From positions 99,763 to 163,762 of the forward strand of contig NZ_NHOU01000009.1 of the NCBI RefSeq assembly GCF_002179555.1: 64,000 nt of DNA. The letters run 5' to 3'. The notes beneath the pieces are model-generated. The model did no database searches, was not told the origin of the DNA, and saw only the letters and a list, made by a program, of their open reading frames with translations. Source of the DNA: Salinicola salarius (GTDB lineage Bacteria > Pseudomonadota > Gammaproteobacteria > Pseudomonadales > Halomonadaceae). A program made the translations under genes and the position numbers. Positions 52,533 to 61,600 of the stretch are shown in pieces; the first letter of the stretch is position 1; the number at the start of each line of letters is the position of its first letter.

Positions 52533-53045
52533 ATGAAGATCATCGACAAGACGATCGACAGGGTGGCATACGGCATGTTCCTCTGGGGCGTGATCGCCGG
52601 CATCTTGATGACGCTGACGGTCTTCGTCAGCACCCTGATGCGCTACGTGTTGAACTCGCCGCTGCACTTCTCCAACGAGCTGGCAGGCCTGCTGTTCCTG
52701 TCGATCACCTTCCTGACCATTCCCCATGTTCAGAACATCGATCGCCATATCGGTATCGATCTGGTCGTCAAGCAGCTGCCGGTCCGCTTCCAGGGCCTCG
52801 CCGGCCAGCTGGCAGGCCTAGTGCTGATGACCTTTGCGGCGGTGTTCGTCTACCAGTCCTGGGACTTCATGGTGTTCTCGCGTGCCATCGGGGCGCGCTC
52901 CGATATCAGCGGGTTGCTGCTCTGGCCCTGGATGCTGCTGATGCCGCTCAGCTTCGCGATGTGCATCATCATTACGCTAAAAAAAACCCTGCAGCGCTGC
53001 GTCGGTCGTGATAGCGCAGCGCTCGGTGGGGAGGCTATCTCATGA
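52533..53045 (+). CDS. dctQ: TRAP transporter small permease (DctQ family)
   Basis: The product has 170 residues with four transmembrane segments (about 15-37, 49-66, 88-110, 130-152), typical of DctQ. FSNELAGLLFLSITFLTIPHVQNIDRHIGIDLVV is the conserved loop and helix 2 block. It partners DctM in the Na+-driven tripartite transporter. The stop overlaps dctM start by 4 bp (ATGA), and dctP ends 46 bp upstream. Confidence 0.9.
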   Translation: MKIIDKTIDRVAYGMFLWGVIAGILMTLTVFVSTLMRYVLNSPLHFSNELAGLLFLSITFLTIPHVQNIDRHIGIDLVVKQLPVRFQGLAGQLAGLVLMTFAAVFVYQSWDFMVFSRAIGARSDISGLLLWPWMLLMPLSFAMCIIITLKKTLQRCVGRDSAALGGEAIS

Positions 53046-54328
53046 GCTGGGTGATTCTGAGTACCGGCCTGCTGACCCTGCTGAGCAGCGGCGCCGTCCT
53101 GGGGGCCGCGCTGGGGCTGGTCGGCTTTATTCTGCTGCATTTCCAGGGTGGTGGCGCCACGTCGCTGGCCATCAACTCCAGCTGGAACCTGCTGACCGGC
53201 TTCTCGCTGACCGCGGTGCCGCTGTTCATCTTCCTCGGTGACATCCTGCTGGCCAGCGGCGTTTCCACCAAAGTCTACAACGGCCTGACCCCACTGTTCC
53301 GGCGCATTCCCGGCAAGCTGCTGCATACCAATATCGCCGTCTGCACGCTGTTCAGCGCGGTGAGCGGCTCTAGCTCGGCGACCGCGGCCGCCATCGGCTC
53401 GGTGGGCTATCCGGAGCTGAAGAAGCGTGGTTACTCGCCGAGCATGGTGGTGGGCACCCTCGCGGCCGGGGGCACCCTAGGTCTGCTGATTCCGCCGAGC
53501 CTGGCGCTGATCATCTACGGGGCTACTCAGAACGTCTCCATCGGCAAGCTGTTCCTGGCCGGCATCATTCCCGGGATCATGATCTCCGGCGCCTTCTTTG
53601 TCTGGATCATGCTGCGCTCCCGCTGGGGGGAGGCAATCACCCCCGAGGAGGACGAGCCCATGGACTGGGGCGCCGTCTTCCGCGGCCTGCTGCAGATCTG
53701 GCCGCTGCCCGTGCTGATTTTCTTCGTCCTCGGCACCATCTACATGGGCGTCGCCACGCCCACCGAGGCGGCCTCGCTGGGCGTGGTGGCCAGCATCGTG
53801 ATGGGCTTCGTGTGGGGCAATCTCACGCCAGGGCAGCTGTGGTCAGCATTCATCAACGGCACCATCATGTTCAGCGCCATCGCCATGATCATGCTGGGCA
53901 CGGCGATTCTTTCCCAGGCCGTCAGCCTGCTCGGGCTACCGCGTGAAGCGGTCTCGGCGATCGCCGAACTGGGCTTGAATCGCTACGGGATTCTGCTGCT
54001 GATCGTGCTGGTCTATCTGGTGCTCGGCTGCTTCTTTGACGGCATCTCGCTGCTGCTGATGACGCTGCCGATCACCTTCCCGATGATCACCAGCCTGGGG
54101 TTCGACCCGATCTGGTTCGGGGTGATTGTGACCCTGCTGATGGAAGTGGGGATGATCACGCCCCCAGTGGGGCTCAATCTCTTCGTGCTGACCTCCATTA
54201 CCCATAACGAGGTCAAGGTCACAGAGGCTGCCTGGGCGTCCTTCCCCTACTGGCTGATCATCCTGGGGGCCGTGCTGGTCTATACCCTGTTCCCCTGGCT
54301 GGTGACTTGGCTGCCGTCTTTCTACTGA
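53042..54328 (+). CDS. dctM: TRAP transporter large permease (DctM family)
   Basis: The product has 428 residues and about 12 hydrophobic segments. Family motifs include FTAVPLFIFLGDILLASG-like LTAVPLFIFLGDILLASGVSTKVYNG, CTLFSAVSGSSSATAAAIGSVGYPELKKRGYSP, LAAGGTLGLLIPPSLALIIYG and GVATPTEAASLGVV, and late EVGMITPPVGLNLFVL. This is the Na+-coupled transport subunit. It ends the operon, followed by a strong terminator. Confidence 0.93.
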   Translation: MSWVILSTGLLTLLSSGAVLGAALGLVGFILLHFQGGGATSLAINSSWNLLTGFSLTAVPLFIFLGDILLASGVSTKVYNGLTPLFRRIPGKLLHTNIAVCTLFSAVSGSSSATAAAIGSVGYPELKKRGYSPSMVVGTLAAGGTLGLLIPPSLALIIYGATQNVSIGKLFLAGIIPGIMISGAFFVWIMLRSRWGEAITPEEDEPMDWGAVFRGLLQIWPLPVLIFFVLGTIYMGVATPTEAASLGVVASIVMGFVWGNLTPGQLWSAFINGTIMFSAIAMIMLGTAILSQAVSLLGLPREAVSAIAELGLNRYGILLLIVLVYLVLGCFFDGISLLLMTLPITFPMITSLGFDPIWFGVIVTLLMEVGMITPPVGLNLFVLTSITHNEVKVTEAAWASFPYWLIILGAVLVYTLFPWLVTWLPSFY

Positions 54329-54374
54329 GCATATCGTGGCACGGCGGCGCCCCCCGCCCTGTCCAGACACCATG

Positions 54375-54399
54375 CCGGCCCCTCGGGGCCGGTTTTTTA
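54375..54399 (+). terminator. Terminator after the TRAP operon
   Basis: Stem CCGGCCCC / GGGGCCGG with a 2-base loop (or slightly shorter stem with a larger loop) followed by TTTTTTATTTT. Confidence 0.9.
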
Positions 54400-54623
54400 T
54401 TTTCACTTATTATTTTCTTTTTTATCAATATTTTGGGAAGCAATGGGCGTAGCGCTCACGTCAATTTTATTAATACCAAAAATTGAATCAATCTGGTGAA
54501 AAAAGGAATTTGTTGTTAATAGTCGGCAGAGTTAGCCTTGAACATGCCAACCGGCAGACAGCGAAAATGACCGCAAGCCACTCGCCGAAGTGATAGCAAT
54601 TAACCGATAAAGGAATCAAAACC

Positions 54624-55325
54624 ATGTCTCAAGATCTGATGGCCATGTTGGAGCAAGCCTTCGATGAATCCACCAAGCTCTATCAGGAGCGCGGCTTCCA
54701 GCGTCGTGTCGGCTTCGGCAAGAAGCCGGCGCTGATCAGCGTCGATCTCGCCAACGCCTGGACCCGCCCGGGCAACCCCTTCACCTGCGACCAGGAGAAG
54801 ATGGACAACGAGATCATACCGGGGATGCAGAAGCTGCTCGAGGCGTTCCGGGCCTCGAACTTGCCGGTCATCCACGTGACGACCGCCTATGAGATCACTG
54901 ATCGCGACGCGCCGTTCACCGACATGGGGCTGTGGCACAACAAGATCCCGGTCGATGCCGTGGATCTCGCCAACGAGGAGCTCTGGGCCATCGATTCGCG
55001 GATCGCCCCGGTCAAGGGCGAATATACGCTGCTTAAGAAGCGTGCCTCGTCCTTCCACGGTACCGAGCTCGCTGGCATCCTGCGTGCCAATGACGTCGAT
55101 ACCATTCTTGTCACCGGCGTGACCGCCTGTGCCTGCGTGCGCCAGACGATCTGTGACGGCATCGCCGACGGGTTCCGTCCGATCGCGGTCAAGGAGTGCA
55201 TCGGCGATCGTGTGCCGGGTGCCGTGGCCTGGAACCTGTTCGATATTGACGCTAAGTTCGGCGATGTCGAGTCCGTGGATCGCTGCATCGACTATGTGAA
55301 CACCATCGCGAGTACTCAGTCCTGA
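54624..55325 (+). CDS. Isochorismatase-family amidase, probable N-carbamoylsarcosine amidohydrolase
   Basis: The product has 233 residues. The cysteine-hydrolase triad is visible: Asp41 (ISVDLANAW), Lys138 (LLKKRASSFHGTEL) and Cys171 (VTGVTACACVRQT). The N-terminal ~30-residue extension (MSQDLMAMLEQAFDESTKLYQERGF) and the DLANAWTRPGNPFTC segment match N-carbamoylsarcosine amidases, which hydrolyse N-carbamoylsarcosine to sarcosine, CO2 and ammonia. The next downstream genes are SouR-like and glyA remnants, again pointing to sarcosine. A decayed copy lies at 51019, upstream of the TRAP operon. A good terminator follows. Confidence 0.87.
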   Translation: MSQDLMAMLEQAFDESTKLYQERGFQRRVGFGKKPALISVDLANAWTRPGNPFTCDQEKMDNEIIPGMQKLLEAFRASNLPVIHVTTAYEITDRDAPFTDMGLWHNKIPVDAVDLANEELWAIDSRIAPVKGEYTLLKKRASSFHGTELAGILRANDVDTILVTGVTACACVRQTICDGIADGFRPIAVKECIGDRVPGAVAWNLFDIDAKFGDVESVDRCIDYVNTIASTQS

Positions 55326-55351
55326 TGCTATCGGGACAGCTTTTCCTCCCA

Positions 55352-55378
55352 GGCGAGCCCATCCGGGCTCGCCTTTTG
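55352..55378 (+). terminator. Terminator after the amidase gene
   Basis: Stem GGCGAGCCC / GGGCTCGCC with an ATCC loop and TTTT tail, nearly identical to the copy at 51216. Confidence 0.88.
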
Positions 55379-55528
55379 CGTATTCGGAACTCACAGAGCG
55401 ACTGCTGCTCAATGAGGCTGGGTCGAGATGGCCAAGGACGCTTCTGGTGGTACGGGAACCGGGCACGGGTTACGCTGGTGCCTTGGGTTGGTCACCGCGT
55501 TCGCGACAATCTCTCGCGCAAAAATCCG

Positions 55529-56197
55529 ATGACGCCAGGAGCACCGAACAGCCTCTCCTCGCGGAATGCCCCCCTGTCCGTGGGGTTTGTCCTGCTGCAG
55601 CGCTTTATCCTGCTGCCTTTCGCCGCCTTCGTCGACTGCCTGCGCCTGTCCGCGGACGAGGGGGACCGGAGCCGTCAGCTGCGCTGCCACTGGACCTTCA
55701 TGACCAGCGCCGGCCAAGAAGCCGTCTCCAGCTGTGGGGCGGCCATCTCACCATGCTGCTCGACGAGGCCCGGGTGGGCACTCATCCCCAGCTACAGCCG
55801 GTGGTCTTCGGCAAGGTGGGCGATCGTCTGGTGCATCGCGCCATCGCGATGCCGAACAGCACTTGGGGGAAGCGATCAGCATGGAGGCGCTGGCGGAGCG
55901 GGTGGCCACCTCGCGTCGCAACCTGGAGCGCCGCTTTCGCGAGACCCTCGGCGTTGGCCCCAGAAGTTCTCGCGTGACCTGCGCCTGCGCTACGGACTCT
56001 GGCTTCTGCACTACACTGGCAAGAGCATCACCGGGATCGGCGAGCGCTGCGGTTTCGCCGATACGGCCCATTTCTCTTGCCACTTTCGCAGCACCTTCGG
56101 CGTGACCCCGTTGGAAATGCGCAAGCGTGCCGGCGAGCCCGGAAGCGACCGGGTCGATCCCTTATTTCTGTATGTCGAGGGCCGGCCGGCGCTCTAG
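55529..56197 (+). pseudogene. Decayed GbdR/SouR-type AraC regulator
   Basis: The N-terminus (APLSVGFVLLQRFILLPFAAFVDCLRLSADEGDRSRQLRCHW) closely parallels the intact regulator at 20259-21329. The sequence then lacks most of the DJ-1-like domain. It resumes in another frame at LLDEARVGTHPQLQPVVFGKVGDRLVHRAI, shifts again through MEALAERVATSRRNLERRFRETLGVGP and ends in the original frame with SRDLRLRYGLWLLHYTGKSITGIGERCGFADTAHFSCHFRSTFG. At least one large deletion and two or more frameshifts make it non-functional. It probably once activated the neighbouring carbamoylsarcosine/sarcosine genes. Confidence 0.9.
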
Positions 56198-56493
56198 GCC
56201 GCGTCGCTCTCACTCCCCCCGCGCGGCGTCAGACTTTTGTCTCGGGGCGGCCGGTATCTGCCGAACGGGAGAGCCGGCGATGCTTGCTGGCGTCGCCTGC
56301 TCAGGAAGCCTGTCGCATTTATTCAATCTTTGCCCCGCCCCATCGCCTTTAATCGAAGCATGAACTGGATAAGCCTCGCCCCGATTATCGGCGCATAAGG
56401 ATTTCAAATTTTCTCCCGGCAGGTAGCCGATAGATTCGAAGTTACACCCTGCCCACCACCGACAATCCGTTACGACAATAACAGGAGTCCATC
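56198..56493. other. Leader of the truncated glyA
   Basis: About 296 bp between the regulator pseudogene and glyA. It has a GC-rich hairpin-prone part (56225-56330) and an AT-richer part with a probable promoter near 56400, and AACAGGAGT as glyA RBS. No gene is seen. Confidence 0.45.
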
Positions 56494-57393
56494 ATGAACC
56501 AGGTTGCCCTCGCGACTTTCGATGCCCAGATCGCCGCCTCCATCGCCGATGAGGTGGCGCGCCAGGAGGATCATGTCGAGTTGATCACCTCCGAGAACTA
56601 TGCCAGCCGGGCCGTGATGGAGGCTCAGGGCACTCAGCTGACCAACAAGTACGCCGAGGGCTACCCGGGAAAGCGCTACTATGGCGGTTGCGAGCATGTG
56701 GATGTGGTCGAGCAGCTGGCCATCGACCGCGCCTGCGACCTGTTTGACGCCGACTACGCCAACGTCCAGCCGCACTCCGGCGCCCAGGCCAATGCTGCGG
56801 CCTTCATGGCGCTGGTCAAGCCGGGCGATACCGTGCTGGGCATGAGCCTGGCCCACGGCGGCCACCTGACCCATGGCGCCACCCTCAACTTCTCCGGCAA
56901 GCACTACCACGCCGTGCAGTACGGCCTGAACGCCGAGACTGGCGAGATCGATTACGCCGAGGTTGAGCGTCTGGCGCGCAGCCACAAACCCAAGCTGATC
57001 ATCGCCGGCTTCTCGGCCTATGCGCGGGTGGTCGACTGGCGGTGCTTCCGCGCCATTGCCGATGAGGTGGGCGCCTACCTGCTGATTGATATGGCCCATG
57101 TGGCGGGGCTGGTGGCGTCCGGCATCTACCCGAGCCCGCTGCCCCACGCCCATGTGGTGACCACCACCACCCACAAGACCCTGCGCGGCCCGCGAGGCGG
57201 CCTGATCCTCTCCGCCCACGGCGACGAGGCGCTCTACAAGAAGCTCAACGGCGCGGTCTTCCCGGGCCAGCAGGGCGGCCCGCTGATGCACGTGATCGCC
57301 GCCAAGGCAGTGGCCTTCAAGGAAGCGACCACGAAAAGCTCAGTATGCCGCTGCTGGAGGATGAGGAAACGGGAAGGCAGTTTGCGTTGTTGA
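56494..57393 (+). pseudogene. glyA: Serine hydroxymethyltransferase gene, 3'-truncated
   Basis: Codons 1-278 are a normal GlyA ([52 protein letters not shown] lysine Lys228 in [16 protein letters not shown]). SHMT homology stops at about base 57327 after AVAFKEA, and 22 unrelated codons follow to a stop. The missing ~140 C-terminal residues form the small domain and substrate-contact Arg region, so the product should be inactive. GlyA would convert sarcosine-derived glycine and methylene-THF to serine. In related bacteria glyA precedes soxBDAG; here the expected sox genes are replaced by unrelated DNA and an IS30 element. Confidence 0.92.
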
Positions 57394-57440
57394 TATTGAA
57401 GCTTTTGGCGGGGAGAGAGCAGCCGACAGTGCAACAGTGA
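57330..57440 (+). other. 3' fragment of an unidentified gene joined to truncated glyA
   Basis: In the frame from 57330 the sequence encodes [19 protein letters not shown] and then [17 protein letters not shown] before TGA 57438-57440. It reads like a natural C-terminus in good codon usage, out of frame with glyA. The parent gene is not recognised. The glyA junction at about 57327 is therefore a deletion or recombination joint, separate from the IS30 end at 57475. Confidence 0.5.
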
Positions 57441-57474
57441 TGGGAAACTAAGGATGAGATCATCAACCGAGCAG

Positions 57475-58574
57475 TGGCGGTCTCAAGTTCCAAGCGCAAC
57501 GCTATTGAAGGGTGCTCGGTCCAGCGACCGATTTCTTGAGCACCTCGGCGTAGACTTCCAGCGGCGTGCGCCAGTCGAGCGTCTTGCGCGGCCGCGTGTT
57601 CAGTGAGTCGGCGATCTCATCGAGTTCTTCCTGGCTGTAGACCGACAGATCCGTGCCCTTCGGCAGATACTGCCGCAGCAGCCCGTTCGTATTCTCATTG
57701 GAGCCGCGCTGCCACGGGCTATGCGGGTCAGCGAAGTAGATCGCCGTCCCGGTCTTCTGCGTGATCTCGGCATGCTTCATCATCTCTCTGCCCTGGTCGT
57801 ACGTCATGGACAGCCGCAGGGCTCGCGGCACTTCATTGAGCTTGTCGCTGAAGCCAACGGCCGCCGCCGTGGCCGTGGTGTCATCCACTTTCGCCAAGAT
57901 CACCAAGCGTGTGGTGCGCTCCACCAGCGTACCGACGGCGGAGCGATTGTTGGCACCCATGATGAGATCACCCTCCCAGTGGCCAGGCATCAGGCGGTCT
58001 TCGATCTCAGGCGGGCGCATGTGGATGCTGACCAGATCGGGAATCTGCTGGCGTCGATCCTTGCCACGACTGCGTGAGCGACGCTTGCCGTTGCCCTGCC
58101 GAAGGCAGGCGATGAGCTCTTTCTTGAGACTGCCGCGGGGCATCACATAGAGCGCGTTGTAGATGGCCTCATGCGAGACCTGCCGACGTGAATCGTTGGG
58201 AGACATGCGCTTCAGTGTGCGGGCTATCTGTTGCGGTGACCAGCACTTGCGCAGCAAGTGGACCACTACCTCGAAGAGCTCCCCGTCGGGATGCAGCTTG
58301 GGGCGCTGGCGTGGCCGATGTCGCGTCAGACGAGCCCGATAGCCCGCCAGGCCGGCATCGTAGCCCTTGATGGGGTCGACCGTATGGCGAGCAATTTCTC
58401 GCGACACGGTGCTCGGCGCACGCCCCAGGTGAGTGGCAATGGCCCGGATCGAATGCGTGGCTCGCATCATCATGATGGCGGCTCGGTCTTCAGCAGAGAG
58501 ATGGCGATAGCAGTAAGTCATGGCAACACCGTACCTGATGGCTCACGTGTTGCACTTGGTCATTGAGACCGCCA
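57475..58574 (-). mobile_element. Complete IS30-family insertion sequence
   Basis: A 1100-bp element with imperfect terminal inverted repeats: TGGCGGTCTCAAGTTCCAAG at the left end and, inverted, TGGCGGTCTCAATGACCAAG at the right, both continuing to xGCAAC. It contains one full-length transposase gene. No clear 2-3 bp target duplication is visible, which fits loss of one flank by deletion. Confidence 0.92.
57502..58521 (-). CDS. IS30-family transposase
   Basis: The product has 339 residues. N-terminal HTH (LSAEDRAAIMMMRATHSIRAIATHLGRAPSTVSREI) is followed by a DDE domain with GHWEGDLIMG (first Asp), SMTYDQGREMMKH (second Asp) and SPWQRGSNENTNGLLRQYLPKGTDL (Glu in the IS30 signature). The C-terminal LNTRPRKTLDWRTPLEVYAEVL is standard. 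All catalytic residues are present and the frame is intact, so it is probably active. Confidence 0.96.
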   Translation of the reverse strand: MTYCYRHLSAEDRAAIMMMRATHSIRAIATHLGRAPSTVSREIARHTVDPIKGYDAGLAGYRARLTRHRPRQRPKLHPDGELFEVVVHLLRKCWSPQQIARTLKRMSPNDSRRQVSHEAIYNALYVMPRGSLKKELIACLRQGNGKRRSRSRGKDRRQQIPDLVSIHMRPPEIEDRLMPGHWEGDLIMGANNRSAVGTLVERTTRLVILAKVDDTTATAAAVGFSDKLNEVPRALRLSMTYDQGREMMKHAEITQKTGTAIYFADPHSPWQRGSNENTNGLLRQYLPKGTDLSVYSQEELDEIADSLNTRPRKTLDWRTPLEVYAEVLKKSVAGPSTLQ

Positions 58575-58578
58575 GTCC

Positions 58579-58607
58579 TTGGTGACAATAATATTTGAAC
58601 TTATATA
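58579..58607 (+). promoter_or_regulatory. Candidate sigma-70 promoter for the Hhe-like gene, abutting IS30
   Basis: TTGGTG and TATATA are separated by exactly 17 bp, with AT-rich spacer; the start codon lies 27 bp downstream of the -10. The -35 begins 5 bp outside the IS30 right end, so the insertion either brought this context or removed upstream control. Confidence 0.55.
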
Positions 58608-58633
58608 CGTGACCCACGTAGAGAACGCGCAAC

Positions 58634-61600
58634 ATGGATAAAGCATCACTTCAGCACAAGCTCGAGCTCGCCCGACATGAGCTCCTCGATATGGGATTGC
58701 GCGGGAATCCGCTATTACATGTTCCCAGTAACAAACGCTTTCTCGATATCGTGGGTGAGCGATCGACTGAGGTGGTCAACATCCTGGTCGAAGAAAAAAA
58801 AACCATGCGCTTTCTGCCGCTTCCTGAAGTCTATGGCAAAGACGAGACTGAAACGGACGAGGACGTTGGCGAAGGTAAAAGTGGAGAGCAGGGTGAAGAG
58901 GAAGAGCCTCTTCCGCCCCTAGAGGCGTATCTTGAGCAGGAGCAGGGCGAAGAGCGTTTCAGTGACCTCAATCTGCAGACGCGCCTGCCGGCTCGCGAAC
59001 TGGACACGCGGCTGATCAAACTGGAGAACGAAGCCCATACCCTGCTTCAAGAGCAGGGCATCGAGGTGCTGTATCTGGCGCTGGGGTTCCTGGAGTGGTA
59101 TGAGGATGAAAATGCCCACACATCACGTTATGCGCCACTGATCCTGCTGCCGGTGGAGCTCCAGCGGGAATCTGCACGCGCCGGCTTCACACTGTCGTAC
59201 ACCAATGCCGAGATGGGCGGAAACCTGGCCTTGGCCGCCAGGCTGAAACAAGACTTTCGGCTCACACTTCCCGAGTTCGACGAAGAAGCGTCGCTGGTGG
59301 ACTACTTCGGACACGTCCAAGAGATGGTCGCTGATCGCCCTCGCTGGAAGGTCCACGTCGATCAGATTCGGCTAGGCCTCTTCTCGTTCGGCAAGTTTCA
59401 GATGTATACCGACCTCGACCCGGCGAACTGGCCGGAGTCGCATGATTTGCTGAAGCATCCTCAACTCGAAAAACTGTTCGAGAAGGGCTATCGCGAGGAT
59501 GCCGAGCGACTCGAGGCGTCTTCTGGCCATGATCTGCTCAAGACACCCGAGTCGCTCCACCTAGTCAAGGACGCCGACTCCAGCCAGCTCGAGGCTATCC
59601 TTGCGGTGATGGAAGGCGCGAGCCTGGTAGTGCAGGGCCCACCAGGAACTGGCAAGTCGCAGACCATCAGTAACCTCATCGGAGAGGCGCTGGCGCGCGG
59701 CAAGAAGGTCTTGTTTGTCGCCCAGAAGATGGCGGCCTTGGAAGTCGTCAAATCACGCCTGGACGAGTGTCACCTCGGCGATGCCGTACTGGAGCTGCAC
59801 AGCCATAAGAGCAACAAGAAAGCGGTCCTCGATTCGCTGCGGCGAGTGTTCGATAACGGGCTTCCCAAGGTACCGGATCGCTCAAGCGAGTATCAGCGTC
59901 TGGGCGAGGTGCGCGAGTCGCTGGATGACTATGTGGAAGAGCTCCGTCCCACCATTTTGGCCTCAAAGACCGACTATGTGACAGCACTGGGGAAAATGCT
60001 GCAACTCCAGCGAGATGAGCGCCTGCAGGCATTGTCGCGGATCGACTTCGAGCATCTACGCGACTGGGGGCCCCAGGAGCTGGCCCGTGGGCAGCGTGCC
60101 ATGGGTGCCATGGGCGATTATCTGGCTGAGTACGGTCCACCCTCCGACAATCCATACCGTTACTCGCGGCGTCATGCCCTCTCGCCTGGCGAAGAGCAGG
60201 AGCTTCGCAAGCTGGTTCATCGGGCCGCCGACCAGCTGACGGAATTAACCGACAATGCCGTCGCCTTGGCCAAGGCCATGCAATTGCCGATTCCGCAGGA
60301 TTTCGATGACATCGCCATCCTGCGGCGGGCCGGCAAGCGCGCGCTTAATGCACCGCATTTGGCCGGAGTGAAGGTGAATACCGAGCAATGGCAGGCCCGT
60401 CGTGACGAGGTGCAGCAGGCGATCGCTGCCGGCCAGGCGCTGTCACGCACCCGTGATGCCATGCAGCCACGGTTCATCGAGGCGATGTACGACGCCGATC
60501 TGCTGTCGATTCGCACCGGGCTTGCCGGACGGGCCGACAAGTGGTGGCGCATCTTCTCAGGCGAGTATCGGCGTGCCGCTGCCGTTCTGAAAGGCTATGC
60601 CCGCGGCCAGCTGGCAGGTACGCCGGTAGATTGGTTAGGGTGGGTTGATGAGTTGCTGGAAGCCCAGCAGCACCGTAAGACGCTGGAGCGCCTGTCGCCC
60701 ACTTGCCAAACCCTATTTGGAGCTCAGTGGCAGGGCGAAGAGAGCGATTGGTTGGTGCTGGCGCAGCTCGCCGAGTGGATCGTCGATTTATATGACGCGA
60801 TCGGTAAGGGAGAGTTGCCGGCGGGGCTGGCCGACTTCTTGGATGGTAACCCCGATCTGCGGGAACATGCTGACCAAGTAGAAGCACTGCAAGCACAGTC
60901 AGAGCGAATCCAAGGGTTGCTGCAGGAGCTTTGCCACCAGGTCCAGTGGCAGGGTGAAGCGTCACAAGTTGATCTGGCTACCTGGCATCAGCGGCTCTCC
61001 GGCTGGCGAGATACTGCCCAGTTGTATGCGGTGGTGCGCTTCAATCAGCTTTGTGAAGACCTTGAGGCGGCAGGGTTGGGGCATCTGACAACGACCTTGG
61101 CCAGCTGGCCCCACGCACCGCGCGCCCTGGGCGCATGGCTGCAACTGAGCTATTTCGGCGGTCTGGTGGATCATGCCTATGTCGAGCGCCCGCGCCTGGC
61201 GCGCTTCGATCGGCTGACCCACGAGCGTCTGATTCAGGAGTTCAAACAACTGGATCAGGCCAGCTTCCGCTACGCCCAGGAGTCGCTGGTCGAGCGCCTG
61301 CATGCCAATCTTCCGCCCAAGCATGCACCGGGGGAGATGGAGGTCCTGCGTAAGGAGTTCACAAAGAAACAACGCCACTTGCCCATTCGAAAGCTGCTGC
61401 GTGAGGCGGGGGCCGTCATTCAGCAGGCCAAACCGGTATTCATGATGAGCCCGATGTCGGTAGCGGGCTATCTCGCTCAGGGAAACTTGGACTTCGACTT
61501 GGTGATCTTTGACGAGGCGAGTCAGATTCCGGCTCCCGAGGCTCTGGGTGCCATTCTTCGGGGGCGCCAGGTCGTGGTGGTGGGCGACAGCAAGCAGATG

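Noticed and set aside
56225..56335. Glycine-riboswitch-like pieces (GGGAGAGCC and CTCAGG) upstream of glyA
   Set aside because: The order is suggestive, but the conserved CCGAAGG-GCAA core and paired P1 stem of a glycine aptamer are absent. At best a decayed remnant; not annotated.
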